Shown here piece by piece: positions 62,748-64,000 of a stretch of DNA of 64,000 bases. The first letter of the stretch is position 1. Each line of letters starts with the position of its first letter. The translations under genes and the position numbers were made by a program. Under the pieces are notes generated by a model. That model searched no databases and was not told the origin of the DNA. It saw nothing but the letters and a program-made list of their open reading frames with translations. The DNA is from an uncultured Saprospiraceae bacterium (lineage in GTDB: Bacteria > Bacteroidota > Bacteroidia > Chitinophagales > Saprospiraceae): positions 62,001-126,000 of the forward strand of contig CALEYL010000031.1 of NCBI GenBank assembly GCA_937926205.1. Direction: 5' to 3'.

Positions 62748-64000
62748 ATGAAAAAACATTTTAAACAATATATCCTGCTCTCCCTGATGTCCATTGTCCT
62801 CAGTGGCATGTTCATGACGCTTATGGCGCAGCAAAATCAAAAAATACTTTTCCCAACCCCTGGTGGGTTTTCTCATTCCTACGGATCCTACGCTTTACCC
62901 ACTACCGATGGTGGATATTTTTTTCTGGGAACCATCGGAAACAGCTTACAGCTTAATGAAAATCACCACACGCGAGGCATTAAAACTGACGGCCAGCTTC
63001 AGGTGGTTTGGGACAACACTTACATAGACCCCAGCCTTCCCCCATATGGCATTTATCCGGAAATCAGCAGCCTGCCCCTGGAGCTAAGTGACGGCGGGTT
63101 CGCATATGGTGTTGTCGACACCTCGGCCGGGTATGACCTGATACGCCTTGCACCTGACGGCGAATTGCTCTGGGGAAAAAATTTCCCGGGCTATTTCAAC
63201 TATGTGTTTCCGCTTGACGCCTTAGCCAATGGTAGTTTTATGACCGTACGCTCACAATTGACCACTCAGAATGCATGGCACAGCTATGTCACCCGGTTCA
63301 ATGCAGCAGGCGGCATCGAAGCGGAACAGGAAATCGAAGAAATACCTTCGATCAGTGCTGCCGTGCAACTAACCGGAGGAGATATCGTCACGATGCATTA
63401 TGCACAAGGGAACAACATACTAACCCGTCTTGACGCAAACAGCAACATCGTTTGGCAATCTGCTCCCATCGCAAACCTGAATTACATCCTTGCCGCAATG
63501 GCTGACGGCGGTTTTGGCGTAGTTGTACATACAGCTCCCAACAGTTATAGCGTGCGCTTTTATGACGCACAAGGCAATCAAACCGGGCAAACCCCTGCTC
63601 TGCAACTTCCAACCAGTCAAATTTTCAGCCTTGGTTTCTACCCTGACGGTTCCTTCCTCATCGCCGGCTACACGAGTTTGAACCTTGGGTTCATGGCCAG
63701 AATCCAACAGGATGGCACGGTCATTTGGGCAGCAGAATCTCCTGCAGACGGCCAGGATCAGCTGAATTATCTGAGCGGTCATACCACTGCTGATGGCTGG
63801 GCCATTGGGGCAGGCAGAACCGGTACCCTCTTTGGCGCGCTTCGGGTAAGTGAAAATTCCGGGATTTTCGTGAATACCATTTCCGGCAAATTAGGTTACG
63901 ACAGCGATGAAGACTGCGCACTTACCGGTTCTGAAACAGGCATTCCTTATGCGCAAGTCAAAGCAAATAACGGCACTCAGAATTTCTATGCTTTTACGGC
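62748..64000 (+). CDS. Secreted surface protein, 3' end cut by window edge
   Basis: From ATG 62748 the frame is open for 417 codons to the window end. A signal peptide (MKKHFKQYILLSLMSIVLSGMFMTLMAQ) leads into a beta-rich region with repeated short units such as LPTTDGGYFFLG, LSDGGFAYGVV and MADGGFGVVVHT. These (x-DGGF/Y-x-x-x-G) fit the bladed, propeller-like repeats of Bacteroidota secreted proteins. From about residue 370 comes NTISGKLGYDSDEDCALTGSETGIPYAQVKAN, the start of an Ig-like/SdrD-B-type domain often found just before T9SS sorting domains. The C-terminus lies outside the window, so T9SS export is expected but not shown. Confidence 0.78.
   Translation, partial: MKKHFKQYILLSLMSIVLSGMFMTLMAQQNQKILFPTPGGFSHSYGSYALPTTDGGYFFLGTIGNSLQLNENHHTRGIKTDGQLQVVWDNTYIDPSLPPYGIYPEISSLPLELSDGGFAYGVVDTSAGYDLIRLAPDGELLWGKNFPGYFNYVFPLDALANGSFMTVRSQLTTQNAWHSYVTRFNAAGGIEAEQEIEEIPSISAAVQLTGGDIVTMHYAQGNNILTRLDANSNIVWQSAPIANLNYILAAMADGGFGVVVHTAPNSYSVRFYDAQGNQTGQTPALQLPTSQIFSLGFYPDGSFLIAGYTSLNLGFMARIQQDGTVIWAAESPADGQDQLNYLSGHTTADGWAIGAGRTGTLFGALRVSENSGIFVNTISGKLGYDSDEDCALTGSETGIPYAQVKANNGTQNFYAFT

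Noticed and set aside
1..64000. tRNA, rRNA or riboswitch genes
   Set aside because: I looked through the gaps between genes for tRNA-like TpsiC segments and known riboswitch cores and found none I could support.

Overview
The window looks like a chromosomal segment of a Bacteroidota bacterium, most plausibly a member of the Saprospiria. The evidence is the gene set: type IX secretion (T9SS) C-terminal sorting domains of both type A and type B, a GSCFA protein, a DUF4252 pair behind an ECF sigma/anti-sigma pair, BT_3928 and DUF1599 family genes, LytS/LytTR signalling, and a promoter with the Bacteroidota-type TTTG-N19-TAnnTTTG layout. I see no rRNA, tRNA, CRISPR array, transposase or phage gene.

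Layout. 1-3.9 kb: an AT-rich partial gene at the left edge, then a PMT-like glycosyltransferase with C-terminal TPRs and a methyltransferase. 4.1-13 kb: an acyl-CoA carboxylase beta subunit, a four-helix-bundle protein, a thioredoxin-like protein, a large outer-membrane barrel protein, a GSCFA protein and an unknown protein. 13-26 kb is almost entirely on the minus strand: a DMT exporter and an oligosaccharide flippase, queE-nusB-BT_3928-DUF1599, a 2TM protein, a small membrane protein, a penicillin acylase, and the regulatory unit sigma/anti-sigma/DUF4252/DUF4252. A 4a-carbinolamine dehydratase is the one plus-strand gene there. 26-31 kb: a secreted protein behind a possible sigma-54 site, a STAS protein, an HGSNAT-like acyltransferase and a prolyl oligopeptidase lipoprotein. 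31.4-50.6 kb holds two very large T9SS cargo genes. One encodes four cupredoxin domains with complete type-1 copper ligand sets among ten Ig-like repeats and four PKD domains. The other encodes 2560 residues with about 22 Ig-like repeats. Between them lie a CotH-like T9SS protein, purD, an unknown helical protein and fabG. 50.6-64 kb: a lipoprotein/histidine kinase/LytTR regulator operon, hutU, a 1535-residue unknown exported protein behind a near-ideal promoter, a porin-like barrel, an unknown helical protein and a partial secreted protein at the right edge.

The least explained signal is between genes. There are intergenic arrays with strict 7-bp or 8-bp periods. Three heptad arrays at distant loci flank a shared core containing CAGTCTGCCCC or a close variant. 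The 8-bp arrays lead into a roughly 54-bp core that folds into a hairpin. Its three copies differ in sequence but keep the inner stem paired. Several arrays end within 2-8 bases of a start codon. They look like dispersed, non-coding mobile or structural elements, and they are the best candidates here for something undescribed.
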